A DNA stretch of 64,000 bases from Berberis thunbergii. Taxonomy: Eukaryota > Streptophyta > Magnoliopsida > Ranunculales > Berberidaceae. Location: positions 1 to 64,000 of the forward strand of contig QNQO01005810.1 in NCBI GenBank assembly GCA_003290165.1, given 5' to 3'. The notes below the pieces were generated by a model. That model made no database searches and was not told the origin of the DNA. It saw only the letters and a list, made by a program, of their open reading frames with translations. Of the stretch, positions 1-10,087 are shown in pieces; positions within the stretch are counted from its first letter, which is position 1; every line of letters starts with the position of its first letter. A program made the translations under genes and the position numbers.

Positions 1-139
1 TACGAACATAACTTGTGGTTGTTGTGAACTTATAAAAATGCTATCATATAGTAAAGTAATTTAAGATTATAAACGTTATTGCCGTTTTGTTGCCCAACTT
101 GAAGGTTCAACTCTCAACAGCAACATATTTATTTTGAAT

Positions 140-412
140 ATTTCACCTCCTAACTTCACTTGGTTGCTCTCACTTCACTGTCTTCTCCTTTCTGCATCCG
201 AGTCTCTCTAAGATCTTGTTCGTCTTCTATCTCTTCTCTTACACAGATTCTTCGATCCTCCTCCTCCGGTCCTTTTTCATTTATTTTTCATCTACTTTCT
301 CTCTCTCTCTCTCAATCGAACGTGAGACCGAAACTAGCAAATCCTACTTGTTCGATCTGGTTTTTGTGAATCAAATCGAATGAAGTCGCTTCGAATTCTG
401 AGCGAAACGCAG
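140..412 (+). promoter_or_regulatory. CT-rich, leader-like tract of a possible host gene
   Basis: The + strand is strongly pyrimidine-rich (repeated TCT/CTC, including a (CT)n run near 299-313), as in plant 5' leaders. It is followed by an ATG at 380 with eleven codons that run into CAG/GTGATA, a usable splice-donor context. No protein family is recognised and no continuous gene follows. It may be the 5' end of a host gene or only a remnant. The rest of 1-1005 holds nothing else I can name. Confidence 0.25.
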
Positions 413-555
413 GTGATAAAATCTAGGAAAAGCTTACAAAGTGCTTGAAAGGAAAGTGCTTGGTTACAAAGTGCTTTCTTCTTATCTTGTTCCATTGTTT
501 CCATCTGATATTCCTCATGTTCCATTAATACTATGACAACAAATTGTCATCATAG

Positions 556-735
556 TATACATGCTCAGCAGTTGAACTGGCGAATGCAAACTCCGATGAG
601 AAAATAAATCTTGCACAGTCGGAGAGAGCTTCTCGGTTGGCTGAGAATGATTATCTTCAGGCTTCCCGTAACCTCCCATTCGCACCTCCGTGTATTAAGG
701 TGGGATTAGTTTGTCAGTGTCAAAAGGCTGCTTAA
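556..735 (+). other. Exon-like open stretch, unidentified
   Basis: A frame open from 556 to a TAA at 733-735 reads as a hydrophilic, coding-like peptide (for example ELANANSDEKINLAQSER in the middle). It could begin after an acceptor-like CTCAG at 564-568. There is no start codon of its own in frame and I do not recognise the family. It may be an internal exon of a host gene truncated by later insertions, or chance. Confidence 0.25.
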
Positions 736-1005
736 GATTTCATATCATATCCGTATCTAATTTTTTTATTAATATTAATTGGGTTTTGTTGGAAATTTGG
801 GATTGAAATTATGCTTATTTTGTTTGAAATGCCTTTTTTTTTTTTTTTTAATAATTGCTTAGGATTATTCTGTCAATTGGTCAATTATCTATACGTTGTG
901 TAGTGAGATAAAGAGAGAATGATAAATATCATTCATAGTGGTTTTGCAACAGGTGGTGCAGTTAGTAAGGTTAGGTTAGTTGTTTTATTTTTTATTTTTT
1001 TTATC

Positions 1006-1013
1006 TGGTGAGA
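1006..1013. repeat. Left target-site duplication of the FAR1-type MULE
   Basis: TGGTGAGA lies directly outside the left inverted repeat and matches TAGTGAGA at 9745-9752 at 7 of 8 positions. MULEs typically duplicate 8-11 bp; shifting the boundary by one base allows a 9-bp duplication with one mismatch. Confidence 0.75.
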
Positions 1014-3676
1014 GGAGTTAATTCTAAGATGTCGAGGTTTTGGCGAGGGGGATGGTGCGTCGCACGCGAGCAGCTGACAGGGGCTAAAAAAAAAAAAAAA
1101 ATTCGAGGGAAATGAAATTTTTGGGCGAGAAGAAGAGGGAATGAAAGCTCTGAAAATTTCTCATTCATTCCCTCCTCGCTCCCTTCATTCCCTCTCTCGG
1201 GTCCCTCTCCCCATTTTCTTTGGATTCGACGGATTCTACCTCCCTCTCCTCAAAGCTTTTGAGTGGAAAAAGAAGCTCCACAGAAGAAATATTTGAAGCT
1301 CAGACCCACACCCCGATCGAGCAGCTTCCTCCCCAGTCCCCATTTCGATTTCGTCTTCAAATAACTCACCGAAAATCCATTCGAAAAGCTTCAAAATCCC
1401 TCAACAGCTGCAAAGCCTCCGAAGTAAAGGTTAAATCTCTATTTGATTTCTTGTGGTGGGTTTCTAGATCTAGGGTTTCTACTGCATATTTCGTGTTGAT
1501 TTCTGGTGATTTCTAGATCTAGATCTAGGGTTCTCATCTTAGGGTGGTTTCAAAGATTTCTGGTGATAGTTCCTATATTTTGGTTATGGAAAATTACATA
1601 CATCGTTGTTCCTACTTTTTGGTTATGGAAAATTCAAGCAAAATCAATGGCTGAAAAATTGAGCTTGTTAAGCTCAGTATTTCCCATTGCAAGTGAAGCT
1701 ATCACTTCAGGCTCCACTTTTATAACTTTCTTGGGTATGTTAGGAGGATCGAGGCTCCAAATGGTTCTCGGTTTTCACAATTTGCAAATATGAGGCAACT
1801 TGCTATAGCATTACCTTAGCTGATTCTTTAATGGTTCTTTTTGATACCTTCATCTAATTTTGTTTTTGTGGGAAATCTTTGAAACCCATGGTTGGTTCTA
1901 CTTTTCTTTGGGAAAGAGTCATTTTCAGTAGACCAATCAAAATATGAAAGTTTTTTTTTTTTTTTTTTTTTTTGAGACTATGATTGCCTAGTTTGCACAA
2001 TGTTGGTATTCAATGTAGGTGGGTACTTGAAATGTGGGTTTTGATTAATTTGGACTAATTTGTGGGTGGCACTTAGAAAACCTAATAAGTCTTTCATATC
2101 TAAGTTTAGCTTACCTGATTCACGAGTGGTTATAATAGAAAGGATCCACAAGTTCCAAAGGAACATTGTCATTATAGTATGATTCAATGTACTAGTAAAT
2201 TAGTTTCTTAATCAAAGCAAGTTTACTAGTGCTTACAAAATCATTATGCGATTATTGCTAACAGTGTCACATTGCTAGTGCTTGGAATAAGAGACAATGC
2301 CATATGTTTCTTAAACAAAAACCCTAGAATTACAATGCAAATGCTATATGTTTGATGTTATTTTGTGTCCTTTGTTTGATGTTATGGTTTCTTGGCTATT
2401 TTAGTTGTTTTTATTTTGGGTTTATTTGATGGGGTTTTGATTTAACCTTTATACACTAATCTAAAAAGGTTATGAGATGGAGAGGTTCATTCTATTTTTG
2501 ATGGGGTTTTGATTGAAACTCTTATACAACTAATGGAAGAAGAGTATGAGATAGAGAGGTTCATTCTATTTTTATGGGATTTTGCTTGAAAGTTGACCAC
2601 ATAATGGAAAAAGGGAAAGTTGATCCTCATTTTGTTGATGAAATATGCGTAATCATGGATCTATTTAGTGTCATCTGAAGTTGCAATTCTGGCTGTATTC
2701 GTCTTCAGATCTAGGGTTCAATCTAGGGTGCATTTTTTTTTAATTTCAGTGTTCTTCAGCCGAAGAGCTTCATCTAGGGTTCATTTTTTTTTTATTTCAG
2801 TGTTCTTCAACCGAAGAGCTTCATCTAGGGTTCATTTTAGTTGTAAAAAATTTCAGTGTTCATGTGGGTTTTTTTTTTTTTTTTTTTTTTTTATGAATTG
2901 TGGGTTTTTTTTTTTTTTATAATTTCAGTGTTCATAATCTGTAGAATTTTTCTTTTTTTTTAAGTTTATATATATATAAGCTCTTTTTATCTCTTGTGTT
3001 TTCATCAAAACTCTTCTTAGATCTATATTCTTAATCGTGTTAAGGGCACCACATGTGAGGTAATACTCGGCGAGCCCACGATTATTAATATTAGATTAAA
3101 GAAGAATCTTCAAAATCATGACTATATTCATGATATTTATATCAGATCTAGGGTTCATTTTTTTTTAATTTCAGTGTTCTTCAGCCGAAGAGCTTCATCT
3201 AGGGTTCATTTTTTTATTTATTTCAGTGTTCTTCAACCGAAGAGCTTCATCTAGGGTTCATTTTAATTGTAATAATTTCAGTGTTCATGTGGGTTTTTTT
3301 TTTTTTTTTTTTTATGAATTGTGGGGTTATTTTTTTTTTTTTTTTTTTATAATTTCAGTGTTCATATCATTTATTCTATTTCCTACTTGAACTGTAAATT
3401 AGTTGAACCTGCCACTAAGGTCCTAGATTTTTTTTGTTTAATTTCAGTGTTCATGTGGTTTTGTTTTTTTGTTTTTTCATTTCATTTCTGTTTTGATTTC
3501 TGCTTATCATCTCCCTGTGATTTATAAACAAACATTACAGGAATGGATAGTGTAGAAGATAATAATTGTATGTTGGTGGAAGAAAATGTAGAAGAGGTGA
3601 GGGAACCTAAATATGGGATGGAATTCGTCAACCTTGACGAGTTTCAACGATATTATCGTGAATATGGTAATGCAAA
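1014..3676. repeat. Left terminal inverted repeat of the FAR1-type MULE
   Basis: Read inward from GGAGTTAATTCTAAG, this arm matches the reverse complement of 7441-9744 almost base for base, ending at GTAATGCAAA (3667-3676). It holds a GC-rich subterminal box (GTGCGTCGCACGCGAGCAG near 1052-1072), a CT-rich leader (about 1150-1240), several TCTAGGGTTC motifs, a splice acceptor at about 3540, and the transposase start codon with roughly 45 codons. It is longer than the right arm mainly because of an internal duplication at 2706-3366. Confidence 0.92.
2706..3366. repeat. Segmental duplication inside the left TIR
   Basis: The segment 2706-2937 recurs at about 3144-3366. Each copy contains two shorter direct repeats of roughly 50 bp that include AGTGTTCTTCAGCCGAAGAG or AGTGTTCTTCAACCGAAGAG and GCTTCATCTAGGGTTC, then a GTGTTCATGTGGG tract and poly-T. 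The right TIR has only one copy (about 7860-8060, inverted), so the duplication arose in the left arm after the arms separated. Confidence 0.85.
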
Positions 3677-5657
3677 GGGATTTCCAGTTAAAATAATGAC
3701 TACTGAAAAGATGATGATGGAAAACCTTCGTTCATTCAGCTTTCTTGTGGTCGGGCTGGGAAGCAAAGAGGTGATGGAAAAAATGTTGTTGGATTGCGTC
3801 CGTCGACCAAATGTGGTTGTCAGGCTAAGATTAGAGGTCAAATACGGGTTGATGGAACAGTTTCAGTGAAAAGAGTTACACTTGATCACAATCACGTGTT
3901 AAGCCCTAGTAAATCGAAATTTTATCGAAAGAACAGATATATGAGCTCGTATGTGAAGGAAGAGGTTTGAATATAATGATAGGGAAGGTATTAGACCAAA
4001 TAAGAGTTATTCGTCATGTGTGGTTGAAGTTGGTGGCCATGAAATGTTGCCTTTTTCCCAAAAAGACTGTTACAATTATTTGGACAGAGTGAGGAAGTTG
4101 AGACTTGGTGAGGGGGATGCGATGGCTCTTAATAACTACTTCCAAAGAATGCAAGCTAATAATGCTGATTTCTTTTATACGATGGACTTGGATGATGAAG
4201 GTAGGTTGAGAAATGTATTTTGGGCTGACGCATGGAGCACGGGCAGCTTACAAGGAGTTTGGGGATGTTGTTACATTTGACACTACGTACTTGACAAATA
4301 AGTATGAGATGCCATTTGCTCCTTTTGTTGGGTGAATCATCACGGTCAGTCAATTCTTTTGGGATGTGGATTGATATGTGGTGAAACGATTGAAGAATTT
4401 GTATGGCTTTTTCAAACATGGCTCGTGTGTATGAATGACAATGCTCCGTCTGCTATAATCACTGATCAAGATAGGGCAATGAAGAGGGCCATTGAAATTG
4501 TATTTCCTAGCACACGACACAAATGGTGCTTGTGGCATATCATGAAGAAGTTGCCTGAAAAACTGTCTGGTTGCAATCAATATGAGGCCATTAAGTTTGC
4601 AATGCAAAGAGCAGTTTATGATTCCCTGTCTTATGATGAGTTTGAAGAAAATTGGCATGGTTTTATTGATAAATATAGTCTGCATGAAAATGACTGGTTG
4701 GGTGGATTATACTCTGAAAGGATGCGATGGGTGCCAATATTTCAAAGAAATGGTTTTTGGGCGGGGATGTCTTCAACTCAAAGGAGTGAAAGCATGAATG
4801 CTTTTTTTGATGGTTATGTTAATTCAAAAACCACATTGAAGCAATTTGTAGAACAGTATGAGAATGCACAACGAAGTAAAGTACAAAAGGAAGTTGAACA
4901 TGACTTTAAATGTTTTAGCCGAAGGCTTCCATGCATTACTCCTTATGCAATAGAGAAAAAATTTCAAAATGCTTACACTACAAAAAAATTTCAAGAGATC
5001 CAACAAGAGATCCAAGGGAATCTATGTTGTAGAATTGTGGGTGAAGATATGGATGGGGGTGGCTGTGAGTTGTACACTATTAAACAAGACTTGCTGATAA
5101 ATGATAGGCAATGATCGGTCCATTATGTAGTCTCTTTAAATGTTGACGACTTTGGCATCAAGTGTAATTGTCAATTGTTTGAGTTCAGGGGGATTTTATG
5201 CAAACATATATTTAAAGTCTTGTTTGAAGAGAGATTCATGATATACCTGATAACTATGTTCTTCGGAGGTGGAGGAAAGATGTTAAGAGGGCTCATACGA
5301 AGGTGAAAATTGTTTATTCAGATTGGGGAAATAAGCCTGAAAATGTGCGATTTGAAACGATGTGCAATGCCTTCTATGAAATGGCTGAATTCGTCGCTGA
5401 GGATGAAAAGAAGACAATCCGAAGTTAAAGAATGGATCACTTTGAAGATGAACCAATATAAAATTGTCGGTGGTGATGAGCATGTTGATTCACATAGGTA
5501 TTTGGAAGTGGGCACCACTACTAGTTCTGCCATCCAAATTCATAGTCCATTAGCGGTTCGTAGCAAAGGACGACCGTCTAAATCAAGGATAAAATCCACC
5601 GTCGAGAAGGTGTGTAAAAGAAGACAAGGGAAAAATCTAGAGTTTTCGAATCAGTAA
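3543..5657 (+). pseudogene. FAR1/FHY3-type MULE transposase, decayed
   Basis: This is the remnant of a MURA-type transposase of the FAR1 branch, which binds element ends and catalyses cut-and-paste transposition. In order it shows an N-terminal FAR1 zinc-binding domain (FVNLDEFQRYY near 3629, then LSCGRAG, TKCGCQAKI and LDHNHVLSP in another frame to about 3925), a DDE core (FDTTYLTNKYEMP near 4278; ITDQDRAMK near 4458; CLWHIMKKLP near 4525), and a SWIM zinc finger (KCNCQLFEFRGILCKHI near 5162-5212). A basic C-terminus follows (KGRPSKSRIK). Breaks lie near 3710, 3968, 4236, 4332, 5235 and 5425, and there is a TGA at 5112-5114 where the family has a sense codon. The start at 3543 was chosen because it directly follows an acceptor-like ACAG and is conserved in both inverted repeats. 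Confidence 0.9.
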
Positions 5658-6625
5658 TCATATTTAGTTATCTCTCTCAAGCAATTTTTAATGACAAATT
5701 AGATGTTTGATGCAAATTGAAACAAGGAAAGCAGAGATACCTTTTTTTGACATGAATTGGTTTTTGTTGAGACAAGCTTGTATCTCACAAGCTTCCTTCT
5801 TGCACTGCTCTTTCATCTCTTGCTTCCCCATATTTAGTCCTCTCCTCTTTTTTAAGCAATCTGGAAGCCAAGCAATGATTCTGCTACAGAAGACAGACTG
5901 ACAGTGAATGGAAAATCAAACCTCTGATATGATATAGAAGACAGAATGAAGTAAATGAAGAATGCAAATGATCTGAATAATGCAAATGATTGTGCAGCTC
6001 AACATTTTCTACCATACAACAAAAAATTCACTGAATACAAGGAAGGAACTTTAACAAATGAAAAAAAATTCAAATGAAATGAAAACCAAGGCAGTGGACT
6101 CTGTCCAAACAATTCAAGGCTCACAGGATCCACCAAAACCCAACATAAAAGTGTTTCATAAGAGGCACTACCAGTAAGAAAACGAAGGTATTATTCAGAA
6201 TTTCAAATCGAAAATAACACCATCATTGCTCAAAATATTAAAGTAAATACATGTGAAACATGCAAAATTTTCGTTGCTAACTTGCTATAACATGGAACTT
6301 CAAGCATATTCTTAGTGACCTGCAAGTCACACTCAACACATCCCATCATTCAAATAACTTGAATGTAAACTATAAAGCAATTAAAGATACGAGAGCGATT
6401 AATTTTAGATGTAATCTATAAGCAAATCAGTGTACTTACGGAGAGTAGGAAGTCTGATGAAGAATCCTGGCAGAATTTGGAATGCAAACAGCAAGCTACA
6501 CAATGAAATGACAAGCATACCATACGGAAGAAAAATATAACAATATGAAACACAAATTTCATTGGAATATGAAATATATTCACATCATACATATTTATGT
6601 ACATATTACATTACATATAATTCCA
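5658..6625. other. Non-coding interior of the FAR1-type MULE
   Basis: This is AT-rich DNA between the convergent 3' ends of the transposase and the viroplasmin-domain gene. I see no continuous coding frame or structured repeat. It probably carries both 3' untranslated regions and polyadenylation signals. Confidence 0.5.
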
Positions 6626-7014
6626 TCAGTCGTCCAACTGCTTAAGAATATTTATTATACCTAAGATAATAAGTACAATTATCAAAGTATTGATTAAGTC
6701 CCTCGTGAAAGCCCAAGGATCATTGTTCCCTTGACTGACATTCGATGGACCGGCTTGATCATTCGATGAACCGGCTTGATCGTCAACAACTACATTGTTA
6801 ACTGTGACATCTTCATTGTTGTGGGATTCCTCCGAATCTCTCATCGCCGCTTCTGAGCGAACCCACAACTTGTATGATTCCTCAGCTTCTTCAACTGACA
6901 TAAACCCCTTGTAAGAAGCACCACTATACCCTGATACCGACGAAAACATGCGGGCCAGTTTAGGTATACTCCTGGCTGACGACCTCGATAGACAACATAC
7001 GCTCTGAATGCCAT
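6626..7014 (-). pseudogene. Viroplasmin/RNase H1 N-terminal domain protein with C-terminal membrane segment (one frameshift)
   Basis: The gene would encode about 130 residues. The first 50 or so match the RNase H1 N-terminal (viroplasmin) fold: AYVVYRGRQPGVYLNWP, then GYSGASYKGFMSVEEAEES. In RNase H1 this fold binds RNA/DNA hybrids. An acidic low-complexity linker follows (DSEESHNNEDV, then repeated DQAGSS/DQAGPS), and a C-terminal hydrophobic helix (TLIIVLIILGIINIL) before LKQLDD and the stop, which suggests a tail-anchored protein. There is no RNase H catalytic domain. The two halves of the domain are in different frames; one base is missing near 6939 compared with the family pattern. The start at 7014 follows an acceptor-like TTGCAG. 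It is convergent with the transposase and probably expressed from the right TIR. Its role in transposition is unknown. Confidence 0.72.
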
Positions 7015-7424
7015 TCCTGCAACAGGAGGGGATATAAGGAAGAGGGAAGTATAGTGTGAGAGGTTGTTGGAATTCAGGCGTGCGAACAAAGTCGAAACTC
7101 ACACAAAGGTCTAAAAGTTCATTAACATCTTGAAACTCAAGTACATAAACCTAAGATGTACAGACTATTTTTGAACAAAAATCGTAAACCCTAGATCTAA
7201 AATAAGAGGAGAAAAAATAAATTGAAGCTTTGAAGGTTGAAGACGAAACGAAGAGAAGAACAAAGGGAGTTAGTGTTGCATATGATTAAACCTTATCGGT
7301 TGTTTCTGCCTTAATTTCATTATACATTACAACAAGACTTATTTAGTTAATATGTACAATAAATACAGAAAGATGAAAACTTAAGAACAGAAGGAAAGAC
7401 TTACAAATAAAAGGCTAAAGGTTT

Positions 7425-7574
7425 TTAAGCCATAATTTTATTTGCATTACCATATTCATGATAATATCGTTGGAACTCGTCAAGGTTGACGAATTCCATC
7501 CCATATTTAGGTTCCCTCACCTCTTCTACATTTTCTTCCACCAACATACAATCATTATCTTCTACATTATCCAT
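7425..7574 (-). pseudogene. Mirror-image copy of the transposase start exon in the right TIR
   Basis: On the - strand an ATG at 7574 opens 49 codons that repeat the transposase N-terminus with few changes (EENVEEVREPKYGMEFVNLD), up to the end of the inverted repeat, then leave homology and stop at 7425-7427. It duplicates only the first part of the FAR1 domain, without the zinc ligands. It exists because the inverted repeat spans the start exon. It could act as a leader exon or upstream ORF of the viroplasmin-domain gene. Confidence 0.8.
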
Positions 7575-9744
7575 TCCTGTAATGTTTGTTTATAAATCAC
7601 AGAGAGATGATAAGCAGAAATAAAAACATAAATGATATACACAACATAGTATAAATATCATGAATATAGTCATGATTTTGAAGATTCTTCTTTAATCTAA
7701 TATTAATAATCGTGGGCTCGCCGAGTATTACCTCGCATGTGGTGCCTTAACACGATTAAGAATATAGATCTAAGAAGAGTTTTGATGAAAACACAGAGAT
7801 AAAAAGATGCTTATATATATATAATCTTAAAGAAAAAGAAAAATTCTATAGATATGAACACTGAAATTATAAAAAAAACCCACAATTCATAAAAAAAAAA
7901 ACCCACATGAACACTGAAATTATTACAATTAAAATGAACCCTAGATGAAGCTCTTCGGTTGAAGAACACTGAAATAAAAAAAATGAACCCTAGATGAAGC
8001 TCTTCGGCTGAAGAACACTGAAATTAAAAAAAAAATGCACCCTGGATGAACCCTAGATCTGAAGACGATACAGCCAGAATTGCAACTTCAGATGACACTA
8101 AATAGATCCATGATTACGCATATTTCATCAACAAAATGAGGATCAACTTTCCCTTTTTCCATTAATGTGGTCAACTTTCAAGCAAAATCCCATAAAAAAT
8201 AGAATGAACCTCTCTACCTCATACTCTTCTTCCATTAGTGTATAAGAGTTTCAATCAAAACCCCATCAAAAATAGAATGAACCTCTCCATCTCATACCCT
8301 TTTTAGATTAGTGTATAAAAGGTTAAATCAAAACCCCATCAAATAAACCCAAAATCAAAACAAACTAAAATAGCCAAGAAACCATAACATCAAACAAAGG
8401 ACACAAAATAACATCAAACATATAGCATTTGCATTGTAATCTAGGGTTTTTGTTTAAGAAACATATGGCATTGTCTCTTATTCCAAGCACTAGCAATGTG
8501 ACACTGTTAGCAATAATCGCATAATGATTTTGTAAGCACTAGTAAACTTGCTTTGATTAAGAAACTAATTTACTAGTACATTGAATCATACTATGAATGA
8601 CAATGTTCCTTTGGAACTTGTGGATCCTTTCTATTATAACCACTCGTGAATCAGGTAAGCTAAACTTAGATATGAAGACTTATTAGGTTTTCTAAGTGCC
8701 ACCCACAAATTAGTCCAAATTAATCAAAACCCACATTTCAAGTACCCACCTACATTGAATACCAAACATTGTGCAAACTAGGCAATCATAGTCTCAAAAA
8801 AAAAAAAAAAAAAAAACCTTTCATATTTTGATTGGTCTACTGAAAATGACTCTTTCCCAAAAGAAAAGTAGAACCCAACCATGGGTTTCAAAGATTTCCC
8901 ACAAAAATAGAATTAGATGAAGGTATCAAAAGAACCCATTAAAGAATCAGCTAAGGTAATGCTATAGCAAGTTGCCTCATATTTGCAAATTGTGAAAACC
9001 GACAACCATTTGGAGCCTCGATCCTCCTAACATACCCAAGAAAGTTCTAAAAGTGGAGCCTGAGTGATAGCTTCACTTGCAATGTGAAATACTGAGCTTA
9101 ACAAGCTCAATTTTTCAGCCATTGATTTTGCTTGAATTTTCCATAACCAAAAGTAGGAACACGATGTATGTAATTTTCCATAACCAAAATTAGGAACTAT
9201 CACCAGAAATCTTTGAAACCAACCCTAGATGTAGAAACCCTAGATCTAGATCTAGAAATCACCAGAAATCAACACGAAATATGCAGTAGAAACCCTAGAT
9301 CTGGAAACCCACCACAAGAAATCAAATAGAGATTTACCTTTACTTCGAGGCTTTGCAGTGTTGAGAGATTTTAAAGCTTTTCGAATGGATTTTCGGTGAG
9401 TTATTTGAAGACGAAATCGAATGGGGACTGGGGAGGAAGCTGCTCGATCGGGGTGTGGTCTGAGCTTCAAATATTTCTTTTGTGGAGCTTCTTTTTCACT
9501 CAAAAGCTTTGAGGAGAGGGAGGTAGGATCCGTCGAATCCAAAGAAAATGGGGAGAGGGAGAGGGACCGAGTGAGGGAATGAAGGGAGCGAGGAGGGAAT
9601 GAATGAGAAATTTCAGAGCTTTTCATTCCCTCTTCTTCTCGCCCAAAAATTTCATTTCCCTCGCAATTTTTTTTTTTACCACGTCAGCTGCTCGCGTGCG
9701 ACGCACCATCCCTCGCCCAAAACCTCGACATCTAGAATTACTCC
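7441..9744. repeat. Right terminal inverted repeat of the FAR1-type MULE
   Basis: This is the reverse complement of the left arm with scattered substitutions and small indels. It ends in GAATTACTCC at 9735-9744 and retains the subterminal GC-rich box, the CT-rich leader (as purine-rich sequence on +), TCTAGGGTTC-type motifs and the intron acceptor. It lacks the extra duplication seen in the left arm. Confidence 0.92.
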
Positions 9745-9752
9745 TAGTGAGA
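9745..9752. repeat. Right target-site duplication of the FAR1-type MULE
   Basis: TAGTGAGA matches TGGTGAGA at 1006-1013 with one mismatch. Confidence 0.75.
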
Positions 9753-9826
9753 GACAATGGCAAAGGGTATTCCAACTGTAATTTGCTCCTTACCACCACA
9801 CTGCTTCTTCTTGTTTCATTGGCTCT

Positions 9827-10087
9827 TCATGTTGATGGATTATTACGCTCTTCTAGGGCAAGTCCATTAGGGATTGCCACCAAGTCTGTACTGTTGTGCT
9901 CGTTTGCTTCGCTGGGCACTGGCAGTGCATCCATGAACATAGCATGGCTGTACCATGTATTCACAAATGTGGCCTTGAATCCTCGATCAGCCAAGCAATA
10001 TGAGAGCTTCATAAGTGCCATGACATGTCCTTGAGCATGGAACGTAATGAGTACTACATGGCATTGGTTGCCCTTTGTTTTACTCAT
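9827..10087 (-). pseudogene. UDP-glycosyltransferase N-terminal fragment
   Basis: Eighty-six codons read as the start of a plant family-1 UDP-glycosyltransferase, which transfers sugars from UDP-sugar to small molecules in the cytosol. Family marks are the opening beta strand and catalytic-His loop (CHVVLITFHAQGHVMALMKL), then LADRGFKATFVNT. The wording is closest to the UGT83A type, judged by memory. Full-length UGTs have about 450-480 residues with a C-terminal PSPG sugar-donor motif; here the frame stops after about 86 residues and no later part is present nearby. It lies 74 bp from the right edge of the MULE. This is a truncated gene remnant. Confidence 0.8.

Larger units (their letters stand above)
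1014..9744 (+). mobile_element. FAR1-type Mutator-like element with very long TIRs
   Basis: This 8.7-kb class II element is bounded by inverted repeats of 2,663 and 2,304 bp and an 8-bp target duplication. Inside are a FAR1/FHY3-type transposase on + (3543-5657) and a small viroplasmin-domain gene on - (6626-7014), transcribed toward each other. Both genes start within or next to an inverted repeat, so each arm probably supplied a promoter, leader and 5' intron. Each ATG directly follows an AG acceptor (ACAG/GAATGG and GCAG/GAATGG). The transposase has several frameshifts and a nonsense codon, so the copy cannot move by itself. The ends remain well matched and could perhaps still be used in trans. 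Confidence 0.92.

Noticed and set aside
528..558. TACTATGAC...GTCATCATAGTA short inverted repeat as a MITE
   Set aside because: Too short and without a target duplication; it may be a CACTA subterminal trace, but this cannot be supported.
2668..3527. ORFs rich in Phe/Ser in the left TIR (2668-2922, 3321-3527)
   Set aside because: They are translations of poly-T and duplicated leader/intron sequence of the MULE arm.
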